A DNA stretch of 64,000 nt, taken from the NCBI GenBank assembly GCA_032718475.1, contig JAUCBJ010004629.1, forward strand, positions 1-64,000. The letters run 5' to 3'. Below are positions 1 to 14,900 of the stretch, piece by piece. The notes under the pieces are model-generated. The model was not told the origin of the DNA. It ran no database searches and worked only from the letters and a program-made list of their open reading frames with translations. This DNA is from Nemertoderma westbladi. Taxonomy: Eukaryota; Xenacoelomorpha; Nemertodermatida; Nemertodermatidae. The stretch's first letter is position 1, and every line of letters starts with the position of its first letter. The position numbers and the translations under genes were made by a program.

Positions 1-154
1 ATTTTTGACAGACGGAGTTATATAGATAAGGTTAACAACGACATCTTAAGCGACTCCCACTCATATACACGACTTCCCCATAACCTTACTACCACCCATT
101 CCAACTGCATGCGGCTCATCCGTCAAAAAACCAGCGTGGCTCGCTAGCCAGATT

Positions 155-1541
155 ATGCAACAACTTTTAGACTTTATCCCAGAACAACTAAAAAATTTGC
201 AGGATTTTATTTCGAGACTAGGCATCCTGCCGCCATTACAGCCAGGAGACATCCTTTTTAGCACCAACATAGTGTCGATGTATACGAACATTCCAGTAGC
301 AGAAGGTATCGACGTTGTTACTTCGTTCCTCACCCAACATGGTAACCGCGTCAACATGTATGGGCTTTCCATACCCGAGTTATATGGTCTGCTGCAGATA
401 ACATCTGAAACAATGTTCTTCCAGTTCGGGGACAATTATTTCAGTCAAAATGATGGACTGGGGATGGGAGACCGCGATAATCTACATCCACGTAAAGGAA
501 TCACATTGGCTCAGGGAGTATCGACTGTTGCCAGAGGTCGTTATTTCGATGATGGATGGTCCATTAGGTCGCATGGAGAGGAGGAGTTGGACCTCTTCTT
601 CGTCTACCTTAACAGCCAGCACACTACCTTGAAATTCACGCTCGAGAAATCCTATGAGAGTCTTCCTTTCTTGGACGTGGTGATGTCCATCAATCCGGGT
701 GGTAAAATAGAAACCGAACTCTATATAAAACCTTCTAATGCAGGTGTAATGCTTAATTTTAATAGCCGACACCCTCGCCTAGTTATCAGGAATACCGCTT
801 TGAGTACTATTCAGCGGGCCATAAATAGAAACAGTACACCAGATGCCCAATCCCGTAGCTTAGCCCTCGTAACCAACATTCTAGAACGCAACGACTATCC
901 AACCCATTTGATTAAAGAACTCACTAATACCGCACTCTCCCAACACAGGAATACCCCTACACAACGCACACCACCACACACCATACTTGCACCGCTTAGG
1001 TTGCCTTTCATAAAAGATACAGTAGAACAAAAAATATGCAAAATTTTTAAACATTCCATTTTCGCCCCCAGCACCAGAGTTGTGAGCGAAGCTGCCCCCA
1101 AGATTAAAGACTTACTCATTCGCTCCGCACTAACCCAACCCCATTGCCCTGCCCCCACCCCCCCCCCCCCCCCCCACACGCCCCTTGCTCTGCATGTACG
1201 AGTGGGATTACAAACTGTCCTACCAAAAATGTAGTGTACCACCTAACCTGCAAACTTTTTGCCCTGTGGACTACGGGGAAACTGCGGGACCAGTTCGCGA
1301 CCGCCTCAGAACGCACCATAACGCTGTATGTAGGAAAGACCCCGACGAGACTGCATATGGTACACACTTCCTTACTTTGCACCTCGCACAACATAACATA
1401 CCCATCCCATTCTCTGCTCGCCTGCTTCGACGCTGCAGGGACTGGGCGGACAGGAAACTCGCAGAGAAGTCATACATTAGGGAAATGTCCCCTAGCATAA
1501 ACAAACAGTATGGAGACCCATGGGAACACCTCTGTTGGTAA
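155..1541 (+). pseudogene. Penelope-like element: reverse transcriptase plus GIY-YIG endonuclease, decayed
   Basis: A 359-codon open frame (155-1234) has Penelope-type reverse transcriptase features: SMYTNIPVAEG early on, NDGLGMG (the family's DGLAMG turn), RYFDD in the position of the YVDD catalytic box, then LPFLDV. A short C-rich run (about 1157-1173) follows, and the GIY-YIG endonuclease lies across two other frames: NVVYHLTCKL at about 1220-1255 and YGETAGPVRDRLRTHHN downstream, ending in a stop near 1541. The frame change between them and the loss of the usual segment after DGLGMG show decay. Penelope elements use this RT/GIY-YIG pair for target-primed retrotransposition. No bounding repeats were identified. 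The family call is firm; activity is very unlikely. Confidence 0.85.
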
Positions 1542-1896
1542 AGTATGCACGCACACACACAACATTCAACTTTCTTGACATATTTATATTTTTTGACATA
1601 TTTTTCGGTATGATTTTGGTATATTATTAGAATTTGTATCTTAATAAAGTTGTGTGCTTAATATGAATTTGTTGGTGCATTAAAATAAAAAATATTATTA
1701 TACAGTACATTTTATACAGTAGTTAGACAGTACCCACTATATTAGGCCTACTTTTACTTTAATCCTAGTATAGACAGTCACTAAATTTCCTCCCGCATAT
1801 TTACCCCCGCCCCCCCCTCATAATTTTACTTTGTTTTATAGGAAACACAGACACACAGACGTTTTTTTTGACAGCAAGAAGCCATGACGGTCTTCT

Positions 1897-2045
1897 AATA
1901 AACCTAAATATTATTTAGGTTTATTACTATTATTATTACTATTATTATTCCTATTATTATTACTATTATCATTACTATTATTATTTCTATTAATATTACT
2001 ATTATTATTACTATTATTACTACTATTATTAATATTATTTATGTA
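1897..2045. repeat. ATT/ACTATT microsatellite
   Basis: Imperfect run of (ATT)n with interspersed ACT and CCT triplets. No coding signal surrounds it; 2050-2800 otherwise shows no gene I can support. Confidence 0.9.
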
Positions 2046-2809
2046 TTATACAAAGAAATGTATCGATTATTTTGGTTCTTATTTCGGTTATTAATTATTT
2101 AAGCGGGTAAGATTAAGCTCATGCTGTATAAAAATAGCACAGGTCGATTCGCCGTATCCCATTCTCACAAAGTTTTTATTTTATTCAAGTGTTTAATATA
2201 AAGATGCATGATTATTTATTGATTGAAAATAAAATAGTGTATAAATATGTAATATTCCCTCACGCAGCCTCTACTTTGCCTATGGGTGAATGGGGAAGGA
2301 TTTTCCCTGTATCATAGCAACGTTGTATAATTATTAAACTCTAGCTCGCTGGGAAGACAGGTAGCCTCAAACTGGCTGGAGTGTTGGACTAAGTCTCAGT
2401 AAATCCAATGGTTGGGGTGGGATGTCTGTTGGGAATTCCGAACTGGTCATAACATTAATTCTGCTTTCTCCAAGGCTGCATGGAGGGTGGGAGGGGTGTT
2501 ACATATTGATTGCGGATTGATATTTGATTGGGGATTAGATTATCATTTAGTTTTTCGGTTTTGTTGTCTTATCGACGGTCTTCTTATAGCCAGCTTGCTG
2601 GCGTTCTAGTTAAAATTATGCTGAAAAATAAAACATATCAAACACTCAAAAATACTATTTATTAAAACATCATTTAGACCTCTTGACGGAATTAATGTCC
2701 GTCTCCAAGCCCAGGGTTATAACTTATATTATATTAGGGCATATGTTGTGCACTCATTGGTGTCATTGTTATGCTCCTCCACTCATGATTTATTATCATT
2801 ATCATTTAG

Positions 2810-2987
2810 GCCTTCACATATAAAAATTGGTTTTATTGGATGCGTGTAAAACTCATTCCTGGTCTGTACGCCGGCGTTTGGTATTCCAGAGACGAAACCA
2901 ACCCAATGGGTCTCCGAGGATATATGGGGGACAAGGCAAATCTATTGGTTGGGATGCCCATGATACGGCAACTACGTGTGAAGAGGG
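2810..2987 (+). CDS. Polycystin exon: start of TOP domain
   Basis: Acceptor ATCATTTAG before GCC; donor GTAGGT. Encodes a WFYWMRVKLIPGLYAGVWY-like opening and GDKANLLVGMPMIRQLRVKR, the polycystin signature in which an Arg-Gln-Leu-Arg-Val follows a hydrophobic LLVG-type stretch. Begins in phase 0 and ends with one base of a codon, completed at 9370 to give Asp. Confidence 0.88.
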
Positions 2988-5900
2988 GTAGGTGGATGAT
3001 TATTAGCTTAGCTATAGTATGTAAGGGAAGTGGTAGGTGATAATTAACTCAGCTATAGTATCTAAGGGAAGTTGTAGTACTTAGCAATTATAATTAGAAA
3101 CAGTAGTAATTAGCATCGGTTAGTTATGTATGTAAGGTACGTATGTAAGGGGAGCGGTAGGTTATAATAAGCTTGGCTATATAATATGCAAAGGGAGCAG
3201 TAGTAATTATCTTAGCTACATAGTTATGACTTCGACTATCGGGCCTAGGGTTATGATGTGTGAGTGAATAACTGGTTCCACGGTCGATTTCAAATCATAA
3301 TATAATAATTGTACTTATGATTTGTTATAGCATGCGCCTATTAGGGGTCTTTGGCGACCTTATCAAAGCGCCTGCTTTTATTATCATTTCCCTCAGCAAA
3401 GCTAGGTTCCCATTATACCGCTGGGTTGGCGTAGGCACTAATGTCTAAAGCGTCTTGCCGAGGGTCACATCAGTGCGAAATTTACTCAGCCGGTAGTCGG
3501 ATTCGGACCTGCGCCACCAACACTGATCGTGTAAGAAGTTCAGGCGCCGTATCCACTGGGACACTGATAGACCTAGACCTAGATAGGCCTCCCCACTTTG
3601 CTGACATCACGAATAGCAGAGTTAGTATAACCCTGCAATCGGAATCATCTTAATCTTAGTAGATATGCCACCGACATCGGGCCCCACTTTAGAGTCCATT
3701 GTGGACACACTCAACAACTTTAAAAGATAATTAATGGATGGAATTAAAGGCCTCTATGCCGAATTAAACGCCACCATCAAGGAGAACAAAAAAGTTGTAA
3801 AAAACCTACAAGAGGAGAATGCCGGGTTGGAAACTAGGATCAACGACCTAAATAAGTATATACGGCGGGACCAAATACTAATTAATTAATACATGGGCTT
3901 GCAGAATCAAACGATCTCCTGCGGATGCGTCACTCATCAGAGGGACAGTTGAGAAATTGGGCCTTTCTTGAAGTAATATCGACATATATCACCGTCTTGG
4001 GCGGATCCAACCTGGTCAAGGGAGTTCGAGTTCCACTAAAAAGAAAACGCGCCCAGTCATCATAAAACTCCACAGTCACGGCGCGCGAATTACTGCGTTT
4101 AAGAATGCAAAGGCAGTTTCTCCGTCTTACTTAACCGAACATCACACCCCCATGCGGGCTGAATGGCTTCGCGAATTGGCCTTCCTTAGTAAGTCAGACA
4201 AAATCCACGCTGCTTACTCGCATAATGGAGTCATTATTGTGAAGATGGAACGTAATGCTAATCCAATCATTATTAAATCCACCAAAGATGTGGAGGAAGT
4301 TCGCTCATCAATCGTAACTTCGAACCGAGTTTCAACACGATCAACATCGGGTCAGTAAAGTTTAATATCCCGAGACATTTCCCAACTTATCTCAGTTAAC
4401 AAGGTAAATGAAATTAGTTTATTTTATTTTATATCTCAAACGAATCTCTGCTCAGCTCGGTGTAGTTTAACTGTTTTTTTAGCAGTTATTTTTTTTTCCT
4501 TTTTTTTTGTTTATATCTCAGGAACTTAGACTTCGACTTGCTTTGTCTGTAAGATGTAAGTAAGATATGTATTAAATACCTAGTGTATATCTATCGTCGA
4601 GTTCTGTCTATAATTCCTTTATTATATAAGTAAGTTAAATTGTCTGTAATTCCATTATTATTGAAGTAAATTGTATTGAAATTCATACTATATATTTATC
4701 ATCGAATTCTGTCTGTAATTCCCATATTATATACAGTGAGTAAATTAAATTGTATATTTTTCGACGTGTTCTGTCTGTAATTCCATTATTTTATAAGTAA
4801 GTTGAACTTTATATTTTTCGACGTGTTCTGTCTGTAATGAAAGTTAAACGTAAATGTAAAACTTAGTGTATATCTTTCGACGTGCACTGTCATTCATTTT
4901 GAACAAAGTTATTTTAACTGGAAAAGCAAAGAATGCTTCCGTATTTTCGTGTGTCTAATTATTAGTATTATTTCTTTTAATTTTTTTAATACCTGTCCTA
5001 TTGACTACGATGCCGTACGCACAGTAATAAAATTGTACTGCTGTAATTAAAGTGTAGATCAAGTTTATGAATAGTAATAATGCGTTCTCTATGGAAAGCT
5101 GCGGGCTCTGTTTCTCCAAATTTACCACTACTGATTATATTTTTCACTGTAACATTTGTTGTACACTCTACCATCTTCCATGTGGTTCTCATATTACTGC
5201 TCCAGAAATAGATAATCGTATTTCTCCTATGTGCATATTATATTGCTATAGCGCAATGTTACCCTTTTCTGGAGTAGACAACGATGATGTAGATATATTT
5301 TATACTGAAACTTTAACTGACAACGATGACTATTCAAACCTCTATTCCGACATCGATCCGCATGTCAACATCGCGTGTAATATTGAAACATCAGGGTACT
5401 TTGATACAACAACATTTTCTAGTAAAATTAATGAACTCAATTCCCCCAATCGTTTTTCGGTTTATCATTTAAACTGTAGAAGCATTAATAAAAATCTCCC
5501 AGTGGTAACTGACTACTTACAATCACTAGAAGCTCAATTTGACATTTTAACCTTCACAGAGACGATTTTAGCCAATGATGACACCACCGATGTAATCAAA
5601 ATTGATGGATATACTGGTCCTATAATGGACAACAGGGAAATTAAAAAATCCAAAAGGGGTAAAATAATAAAAGGGGGGGGGGGGGGGGGGGGGGTTGTGC
5701 TATATACGTCTGCCATGAAATATCATTTAGCGTGCGCAGTGATTTAAAGCTACCTGAACTAGAGAACTGTTGGGTTGAAATTAAATGGAATTCCCATCAA
5801 AAACCACTAATCATTGGTGCAATTTATTGGCCTGGTGCATACAACTTTGATTTGTTCACTCCAAAGCTAGATGAATTACTGCACTCTCTAAATGAGAAGA

Positions 5901-8900
5901 AATAAAAATACAGTAATAACCAGCAACTATAATGTAGACCTTCTTAAGAGCAATGCAGAATCCCGCGAATATCTTCAAGTTATTTACTCAAACGGCTTTT
6001 CCCAATTAGTAAATAACGCGACTCGTTTAGCGCATAATACAAAAAAATCTCTAATAGACCATGTGACGGAATCCACTGGAATTGGCAGTGGTGATTCCCG
6101 ACCGGTGTGTGGATTGTACGCGTCGCCGCGATCGTGGGCTGCTGAGCTGGTACTGGATATATTAGGCCGAAGGCCATTGAAAATGACAGGGTTAAGTTGT
6201 CAGTATTTATAATCACAGTAATTGATAATAGCACAGTTTGAATATAATAATATGCAATACAGCGGTTAGTGACGACGGAGTGATGATGGTCAAAACTATT
6301 CCGGTCTCACAACTGTAAGGAAACCAACTAAACTAATAATCAACAATCACAACGGTTATATCATTGACACATGTTACATTAGCCCTACACTACAGGGTGG
6401 CCTTAATATCCAATAGATGCGCTCTATTCACCCCCAATGTGCTTTCCCGCCCACTATTGGCTTAACCTGATTAATTGTCACCTCGCCACTCCCTGTTGGC
6501 GTTATCCCTCGTGCTAGCCTTACTAGCTTGCTTGTCCCTCTGAGGTGGTTTGACCTCTCACCTCTCTCTGTGGCTTACGGCGTGTATCACCACAGTTGGT
6601 TATGAGGTGAGATTATTATTGGTAATCTCACATCGCCAACTATATCAGTAAAATGCCACTAATCCCATTTTCGGTGGGTAGTGCACGGAATTGAATCCGC
6701 TTACAGACCACATCCATACTAATATTAGTGATTCAATATGCCATCCAGGTGTTTTCCTTACCGAAACAGGTTCGACGGATCACTTACCAACTTTTCTACT
6801 GATTTCTGACTACTCTTGTCATTTTAATTCACCTGAACTAAACTATGTGTATGACCACCAATTTTAATAAAGATTTATTTTTACAAGATTTGAGTAGTCC
6901 AGACTCATGGAAATACGACTCAAATAATGTTCCAGTAAAGGATAAGTATGCGATATTTTATGAGAATTTCAAAACAATATGTTCAAAACATCTACCTGTT
7001 AAACAAATCTCTAAGAGCTCCTCTCCGAAAAAACCATGGTTAACTGAAAGCCTAGTAAAATGTATTAATAAAAAAAATTTGCTTTACTCAAAATATGTGG
7101 CTAAACGATCTCTTTAAAATTTCAATATCTATAAATCGTACCACAATAAATTATCTTCTTTATTAAGAAAAGCTGAAAAGCACTGATATTAAAAAAACAT
7201 GGAGAACTATAAATGCGGCAAACTCATCTGAAGGTGCTGGCTGATCAACCACTTTACCACCATCAATATCACCTTTCCAGTTGATAGCATGCCAGATAGA
7301 TTTGGCATTATTCATTGCTATTTGTTGTGAGTTGCTATTTGCTAGAGTCCATGTAACACCCAGGTTGTTAGCCCTTTCTATTAAATTCTCGTCCATCGAT
7401 ACCCCATTGTTGTTGGGTATACCCACTTTAACGACCAACGGTGCATGATCAGAACCTGATTGGTCCCTATCAATGGTAATTGAGTGGATATTATTTATCA
7501 ACTCATCGGATACGACACAAACATCGACTTCACTAATCCACTGTTTACCTTTCCTGTACGATAAACCACCTCCGAGTGTACCATTTTCCATAGTAACTAA
7601 ATGGTTGGCAATAACACATCCAGAATCTGTACAGATACTTAGGAGGTGTTCACCATGACCATTTATTGAATTATCCTCTACATCATCATATTCATATTTG
7701 GATCTTTGTGGGTCATAAGGATTACCATATACTAGGGTTCCAACTGTGGAATTTAGATCTCCAATCGCAACCACTTTCTTGTTCTGTTTAAATACAGCAT
7801 GTAAATTTCCGAATAAATCATTAGAGAAGTAGCGAGAATCTGATGGTGGGATATACGCTGTACCAATTATCAAGTCAGATGCGAATTTGAAACATAACCA
7901 CAACTCTCTTAAGTCACAACTTATATAAGTGCCATCCAGAGATTTGGTATCCTCTGCAGTTAGAGCTTAGCATATAAGAGTACTGGTACTACAGACCTAA
8001 ATATTCGAATCTTCAGATTCCATTTTATTCTATGGGACTTACAAATCCTGGACTGACTATCCAATGCTGCCCATGCCTTTCCCTCACATATCCGAAGGTC
8101 TGACTTCCAGATCCATGATCCCAAGTAGCAGAAGTCATCCTCATGCTCAAGCAAGACATCGCTGCACCTTATTCCCTTACGATCAGACATTGATTGGGGG
8201 CTGTCAAGGTTGACTGTCTTAATTTTAATCTTCTTAAAATTTACAATAAAGACTAACACTAGAAGCAACCTGCTCCAATGAGTAGAGGAGCCTTTGGGGA
8301 GCCCAAAGGCTCCTCTACTCATTGGAACAGGTTGCTTCTAGTGTTACTAGTAATACTGACAGTACCCCTAAGTCATCAGCAAAATCTAGATCAGTAAGGT
8401 ACTGTGCAGGGACCATCTTATTTGTTTTCATTTCTTAACGGACTCTCTTTGTCCAATACTTCTCCACAATAATGGGGTGAATGAGCTCCAAACTAATTTT
8501 AAATTAATTTTAAAGACCTCAGTGGGCACACCATCTACTCCACTGGCATGAGTGGTCTTGATGCTCTTTGCTGCGGTCTTGATTTCAGCAAAGGAGATGT
8601 CACAAATGGGGATATCTGTGAGCACAGACTCAGATATATGATGTACCTCAAAGTTATCAGGCAATACCTTGTCATTGTTTAGAGGCTTCTCAAAGTGCCC
8701 CTTGGTGTGTTCAGCTGGAGATTCAGCCTTAACCTTGGTGGTTGGTTGTCTTTTATGATTGCCATGCCTGGGCTGATTGCATGCTATCATCTACTTACAT
8801 TGTTAATGGCGTCAACCTGCTCATTGATAAGTTCCTTCAGATTATCAAAGTACTGCCTGTTAAAGGACCTAGATGCAGCCTTAACTCCATCCCTGGATGT

Positions 8901-11900
8901 ACTCGTGTGCCCGAGTTGGCGGGACTCATTATGTGCCTTAGTGAGGTCATTTCGGCTCTTCCAAATTCTGTGGTCAGTCCAGGGGGCCTTTTTCCTGTTT
9001 CGAGTGTATACAGGAACTGCAGCTGCTAACCTAACTGCTTCTGTGATGGTAGTATAGCCCTCGCAGTAATCTCCACTAGTCATGCCATGGCAAGGCAAAT
9101 TTCGTAGCACACAGTCTAAGTCTTACCTTGGCCACAATAAGGCAGTGATCACTAGAGAAGGGTCGAAGTGTAAATGCACTACGTCAAGTCTTCTATAGTT
9201 CTCCGGTATTTCCTACAAAACATTATATGGTTATTAGCTTAGCTATAGTATGTAATGGAACTCTAGGTGAGAATTTCCTACAATATGTATGGTAGACATA
9301 TTTATATACCCCATGCAGTCTTGGCACTGCAATGTAATTCATACCCTCATTCACATTTACCATTCTTAGATTTATGTCTACCAATTGACAAACGTCTCGG
9401 GAAGGATTGCACCCCAGAATATAATGTTGACAACGAGGATAGAGGTCGATACGGAACAAAGTGGAACCCGATCGATCTGACCAACCCGGAACACATTAAC
9501 CAACCGTGGTACACCTGGAGTTCCTCTGAAGCTGTGGATGGCTCCGAGTTTACAGCACTGTTATACACATATGGAGGTGAGTGACAATTAGTTAGTTAGT
9601 TGGTAGGCAGGTCGATTTATGTTTCTGTCTGTATCTGTCTGTCTGTCAGTCAGTTGGTTGGTCTGTCATTCGGTCGGTCGGTCGGTCATATAGTTAATGT
9701 ATTTATCTTTGTTTCTCTAGGCGGAGGATTTATATACCGAATGAAACGGACCCCGGCAGAGACTCTAGAAGACCTCGGGAAATTAGAGTCAGAGTTATGG
9801 CTTGATGAACTCACCCGAGCTATATTTGTAGAGTTCACAATATACAATGTACCCAATAACTTATACGGAGTGGTCACATTTGTTGTTGAGTTTCCACCAA
9901 CATCCTCAGGTTATGATACAATTAATACGCCAAAATCTCAATGAGAGTCACAATACTTTATTATAATGAAATTGAAGATCACAAACTTACTTAGCCAATA
10001 AATTAATAGAGATAATGCTAAATCTTCTTAGATAGATATGTCTTAGATGATTAATTTAATTTGACATTCATGAGAATGAAATATTTAACTTCATTTTCAA
10101 TAATAAGGTAATTTAATGAAAGTATAATTACATGTTTCAGGCGTTCCGTATTATAAATTACAACCTGTTAAACTGAAATACGACTTCGGCGGTAAGGATC
10201 TGTGGATGGCGGTTTCGTTAATAGTTATAGCACTGATTACATTCATATTTTTAATTCGAGAGATTTTACGAATGGTTCGGCAGCGAATGGATTACTTCAA
10301 ACAAGCTATTAGCTATCTGGATTTCCTAATAATACTAACAGCTTTAGGTAAGTTAGAATCGGTATGTAACATTGTAATCGAATTAACCTTTTGCATACCA
10401 AATTTAAATTACATAAATTTTTTCTTCCAAGAACGAAGAAAAATATATTTGATTGGAACAAGGTTTATCTTCTTGTCATACCAGAGATTTTTATATAAAT
10501 AGGATAACAATATTATTACTTATCCAACTATCAATGGCAGCAACTGCCGCCTTTAACCATTTTAAATGTTTTTAAATCTTTCATTTGAACCCCATGGGTG
10601 GCACATTGCTGCCTTAATCATTTGTAACAAAATTATTAGCTAAATTGAAATTAAATTGTATATAAATTATGTAATTTAAAATACCCTCAAACCAATACGA
10701 ATCCCTTCGAGCAATATTAAATTAACTTTTCTAGACCAGTTTTTCCTGCCCAACACGAATATGAACTCCATTTTTCCGCGCCAATAGTTATATAAGAATA
10801 AGAAGTTATAAGAGGTTTTAAATAAAGATGGCACCCTGCTGCCCTGGGGGTCAGGATAATATATGTAAAGGCGGCACTCTGCTGCCGTGGGGGTTAAAGT
10901 GATATTTATATAAAGGTGGCACACTACCGCCTTTATGAGCATGGTCCTAAATTATTTAGAATGAAAAAGGCGGCAGTGTGCCACCTTTTTTAAGTGTTGG
11001 TACGCAAAGGGTTAATTATGCTATGTCGGTTTAACCTCAAAATTGCGCTCCGCGCTGCCACAACACTCTATCTCTCATGACTTTCGCTCGATTATTCGCA
11101 TCTTCACAGACAGAAAAGATCTTCGCCTTTAAGAGGTTTCTAAAGAAAGTCGACAATGCTTATTCTCTCCATGGGGGTGCCAAGGCACAAGGTTGTGCTG
11201 AGGTATAGATACTTCTAATTATAATATATCTTTATACTTTTTTAAGGAATATATTTAAATCATACTGTAGTAACGGCATATTATTTACTGTTAGGTGGTA
11301 TATCCTGGTAATACTTTTGTTATTTTCATTATTCCAGGCTCGATTGGAATGTTCTTCTACCGGTACAGTGCTACAGCATCCAGACTCGATAAAATCAGGA
11401 AGTCTGGTGGGCGCGATTCTCTTAATCTTGTATTTATTGCCTTTGTTCACAATAGTTTCCTAATACTTCTAGGGTTTATTGCTTTCTTCTCAACCCTTCG
11501 ATTTCTATACATATTGAGGGTCAGTTCTTTATTAACTTTTATTCACTTCATGTTATTATGTTATGTACCAAACAGAAGGGATAAGGCTGTCAGTTGAAGT
11601 ACGGAACAGTAAAGCTCTCACTTGATGTGACAAATATAATCTGTTGATATAGATCCACTAGGTATATTATACAATATATTTTCCCTTGATCCTTTATGGC
11701 TGCACAAACATTGACAGTTTTTCAAGCGATAAATTTGGAAGAGTATTCAAGAAAGCTGAGGAGCATCACCAACTTAGGGCACTAAGTGTCAAATAGAACT
11801 ATGCACTATATTCTAAACATATTAATATCTAATGACCCAGCAGAAATGTCGATGTATCTATCTATAGTGCATTGAGCTTCGGGAATCGGATAGTGACTAA

Positions 11901-14900
11901 CTTATTTAGCATGTTAGATTCATACCATCTTGAAAATGAGGAAATGTAGTCAAAGATAACCTTTCAAGTGAGTAACAAGTTGAAGCATGGAAGTTAGGTC
12001 TTCCAAGTTTGCAAGGCCTCTGCACCGATCAGTATTGCATAAAACTACTTCTCAAAAGATCTGCCCATGAACATACAAACGACACTTTATGTTCCCTAGA
12101 GAAGTATTTAATGCACACTACCAGGACACTATACGTAATATATAGACAGAGTTCTCATATAAGAAGACATCTATCATTGACCTATTTAAGACCAATTGGT
12201 CTTACCATAACTCAGCTTTTAAATTCAGTGCTTTTTAAATTCATTTTAAAATCAGTGCGGCATGCCCTTTTTATCCATTTTATCTTAAACCTTTTACTAA
12301 TATAGCAGAGAGCTTAGTGCTTATAATAATTTACATAAACTAACATTAAAAAAAAAACTTAATACATTTAAATATGAATATCTTATGTTTTAAACTTATA
12401 TATAAGTGCTTATATTTATATATATTATTTACTTGTGCCAGGCCCTTTTAATAATTAAAGCCACTGGTGGTGTGATGTACGGATTATGATGTACTGAGCA
12501 ATACTGATGTCAGTTGAAGTTCAGCTAGATTAATTGTAATTTAACTTGTGTTGATTCATAATTATTAGTTCAACACCCGTATATCGATGTTGTCCCGCAC
12601 CATCTCCCACGCTGTTAACGACATTATCGGGTTCGGTTTGTGGTTCTTCGTCGTCTTTACCGGTTTCTGGGGTGTTGCTTATCTCCTGTTTATGGGTCAT
12701 CTTCTCCGATTTCATTCAATATCAGCTTCCGCGCAAAGCCTAATAAGCACGTTGCTAGGTGAGTGATTGGCCATCATGTTACTATGTTAGAAATTTTGAT
12801 CAGTTTTGAGTTTATTATCAGTTTGGCTATCGCAACCGTCAGTTTATGATCAACCAATCTTTCATCATATTATTATTAGAGCCGGTTGCAGATGTACATG
12901 TTACGTTATCTAATAATGTATTTATTATTATAGGGAGTTTTGAGTACAATGAGATGATGTATGTTACCCCAACCTTCGGGGCCATCTTCTTTATTGTCTA
13001 CACATTCGTTATGAACGTTATCGTCATCAACCTCTTTGTTGCTATTCTTAACGATAGCATCAGCGTTGTGAGTTAATTTAATAAATATATACTCCTATGG
13101 AATGTATCGAGTTATCTTACAGTTATTATTCTGATTTTTTTTTCACCTATATATATTAAGATAACTGTATGTACAAACACAAACACCTGGTACATGGCCA
13201 CCGAAGCCAAGCACTGCACCTCGTATCATAATTGACCCAACAACAGCAACACAATACTGGTGTAAATGCAATATATTCTAGAGCATAAAGTTTCGTCAAA
13301 TATTTAGTAATTCATTAATTATTTATAAATTATCATGCAATTATACCGGCAAGAAAGTAAAAATGAAATACTCATAATTATACATGTAGGCCTCCCCCAC
13401 ATTCCTGGCACTCGAAACCGGACCACGCCACTGCACTGTCGCCACAATGAAAGAGTTGGACCAGAGGTTCAAGAAATGCAGCTGCTGTCGAACTTAATAA
13501 TGGCAGGGATTTTTTATGTCCTTTTATTTGACTTTTTTTTGTCCGCCGGTTTTACGAATTTTGCATAATTACTTTTTATGTATGTATTTCTTCAAACTGT
13601 CAGACCGCTGATTTCTGGACTGTCAGACAGTTGATTTCAACATGCCTATGCCAAAACATTCAAAAATTGTTGATTTCTGGACTGTCAGGCAGTTGATTTC
13701 ATAATGCCTGTGCCATAACATTCAAAATTTGTTGATTTCTGGTCTGTCGGACAGTTGGTTTCACTATGCCTGTGCCAAAACATTCCATGATTCCATGATT
13801 TATAGACTATGAGATAGATTTACATATGCGCCTGTGGTAAAAAGACTCTATATTTAATAGTTTGTGGTTGTTGTCGATAATCGATTACCATATGACGTAG
13901 CAAAACACTCATTTTATAGCCAAATATAATTACGTATTGATGGAAAGGGGCAGGTTAGAGAGGCCGGATTTTCTAACCAAGTCACTTTACCAAATGAAGG
14001 AAAGGAGCAGGTTACATGGATGGTCTTTTCTAACCAAAACAATAAACGATAACATTACCAATTGAGGGAAAGGAACAGGTTACAGAGGCAGGCTTTTCTA
14101 ACCAAAGCAATAAAGGATCACTTTACCCATTGAGGCAAAGGAGCAGGTTCCAGAGGCAGGCTTTTCTAACCAAAACAATAAACGAGCACCTTACCAATTG
14201 AGAGAACGGAGCAGGTTACATAGAAGGGCTATTCTAACCAAAACAATAAACTTTACATATTGGGGGAAAGGAACAGGTTACAGAGGCGTACTAACCAAAA
14301 CAATAATAAATGATCACAACTACCAATAGAAGGAAAATAGCAGGTTACAGAAGCGAGTGTTTCTAACCAAAACAATAAACGATCACTTTAGCAATTGGGG
14401 AAAGGAGCAGGTTACAGAAACGGAATTTTCTAACCAAAACAATAAACGATACCACTTTACCAATTAAGGAAAATGAGCACAATCGAGCGGTATTATTTTA
14501 CATTATGTACAGTTGTATATATCCTTTATAGGGACAACATCTTTGCTTTTTAGCTAAAACCGGCCCGATATTTTCGATATCAGTGTGTTTCAAATGGGGA
14601 ATTTTCGAACACATTATATGTGGACTGATCCACTGATCTGTTAGTTTAGAACTACATTATAGATTTAGAGGTACCACTACAGTTACCCATAACATTACAG
14701 TAGTCCATGATCCATTTTAAATGCATTATCCAGATATGTATCAATTATCTAAAATTTATTAATTATTTAAAAGGTCAGTGCGCGGTCAGCCGGTACTAAA
14801 ATTCTGAAATAAGTTTATTAATTACCATCTTTCTCTCATTTACAACTGTTTAGGCTACTATATCAGAGTACCGGTATCAGTATCTATTGTACAGTAGCTG

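Noticed and set aside
61-435. 124-codon minus-strand frame
   Set aside because: Antisense to the Penelope reverse transcriptase; its content mirrors that gene.
2412-2609. 65-codon plus frame just upstream of the first polycystin exon
   Set aside because: No resemblance to polycystin and no splice sites giving the right phase.
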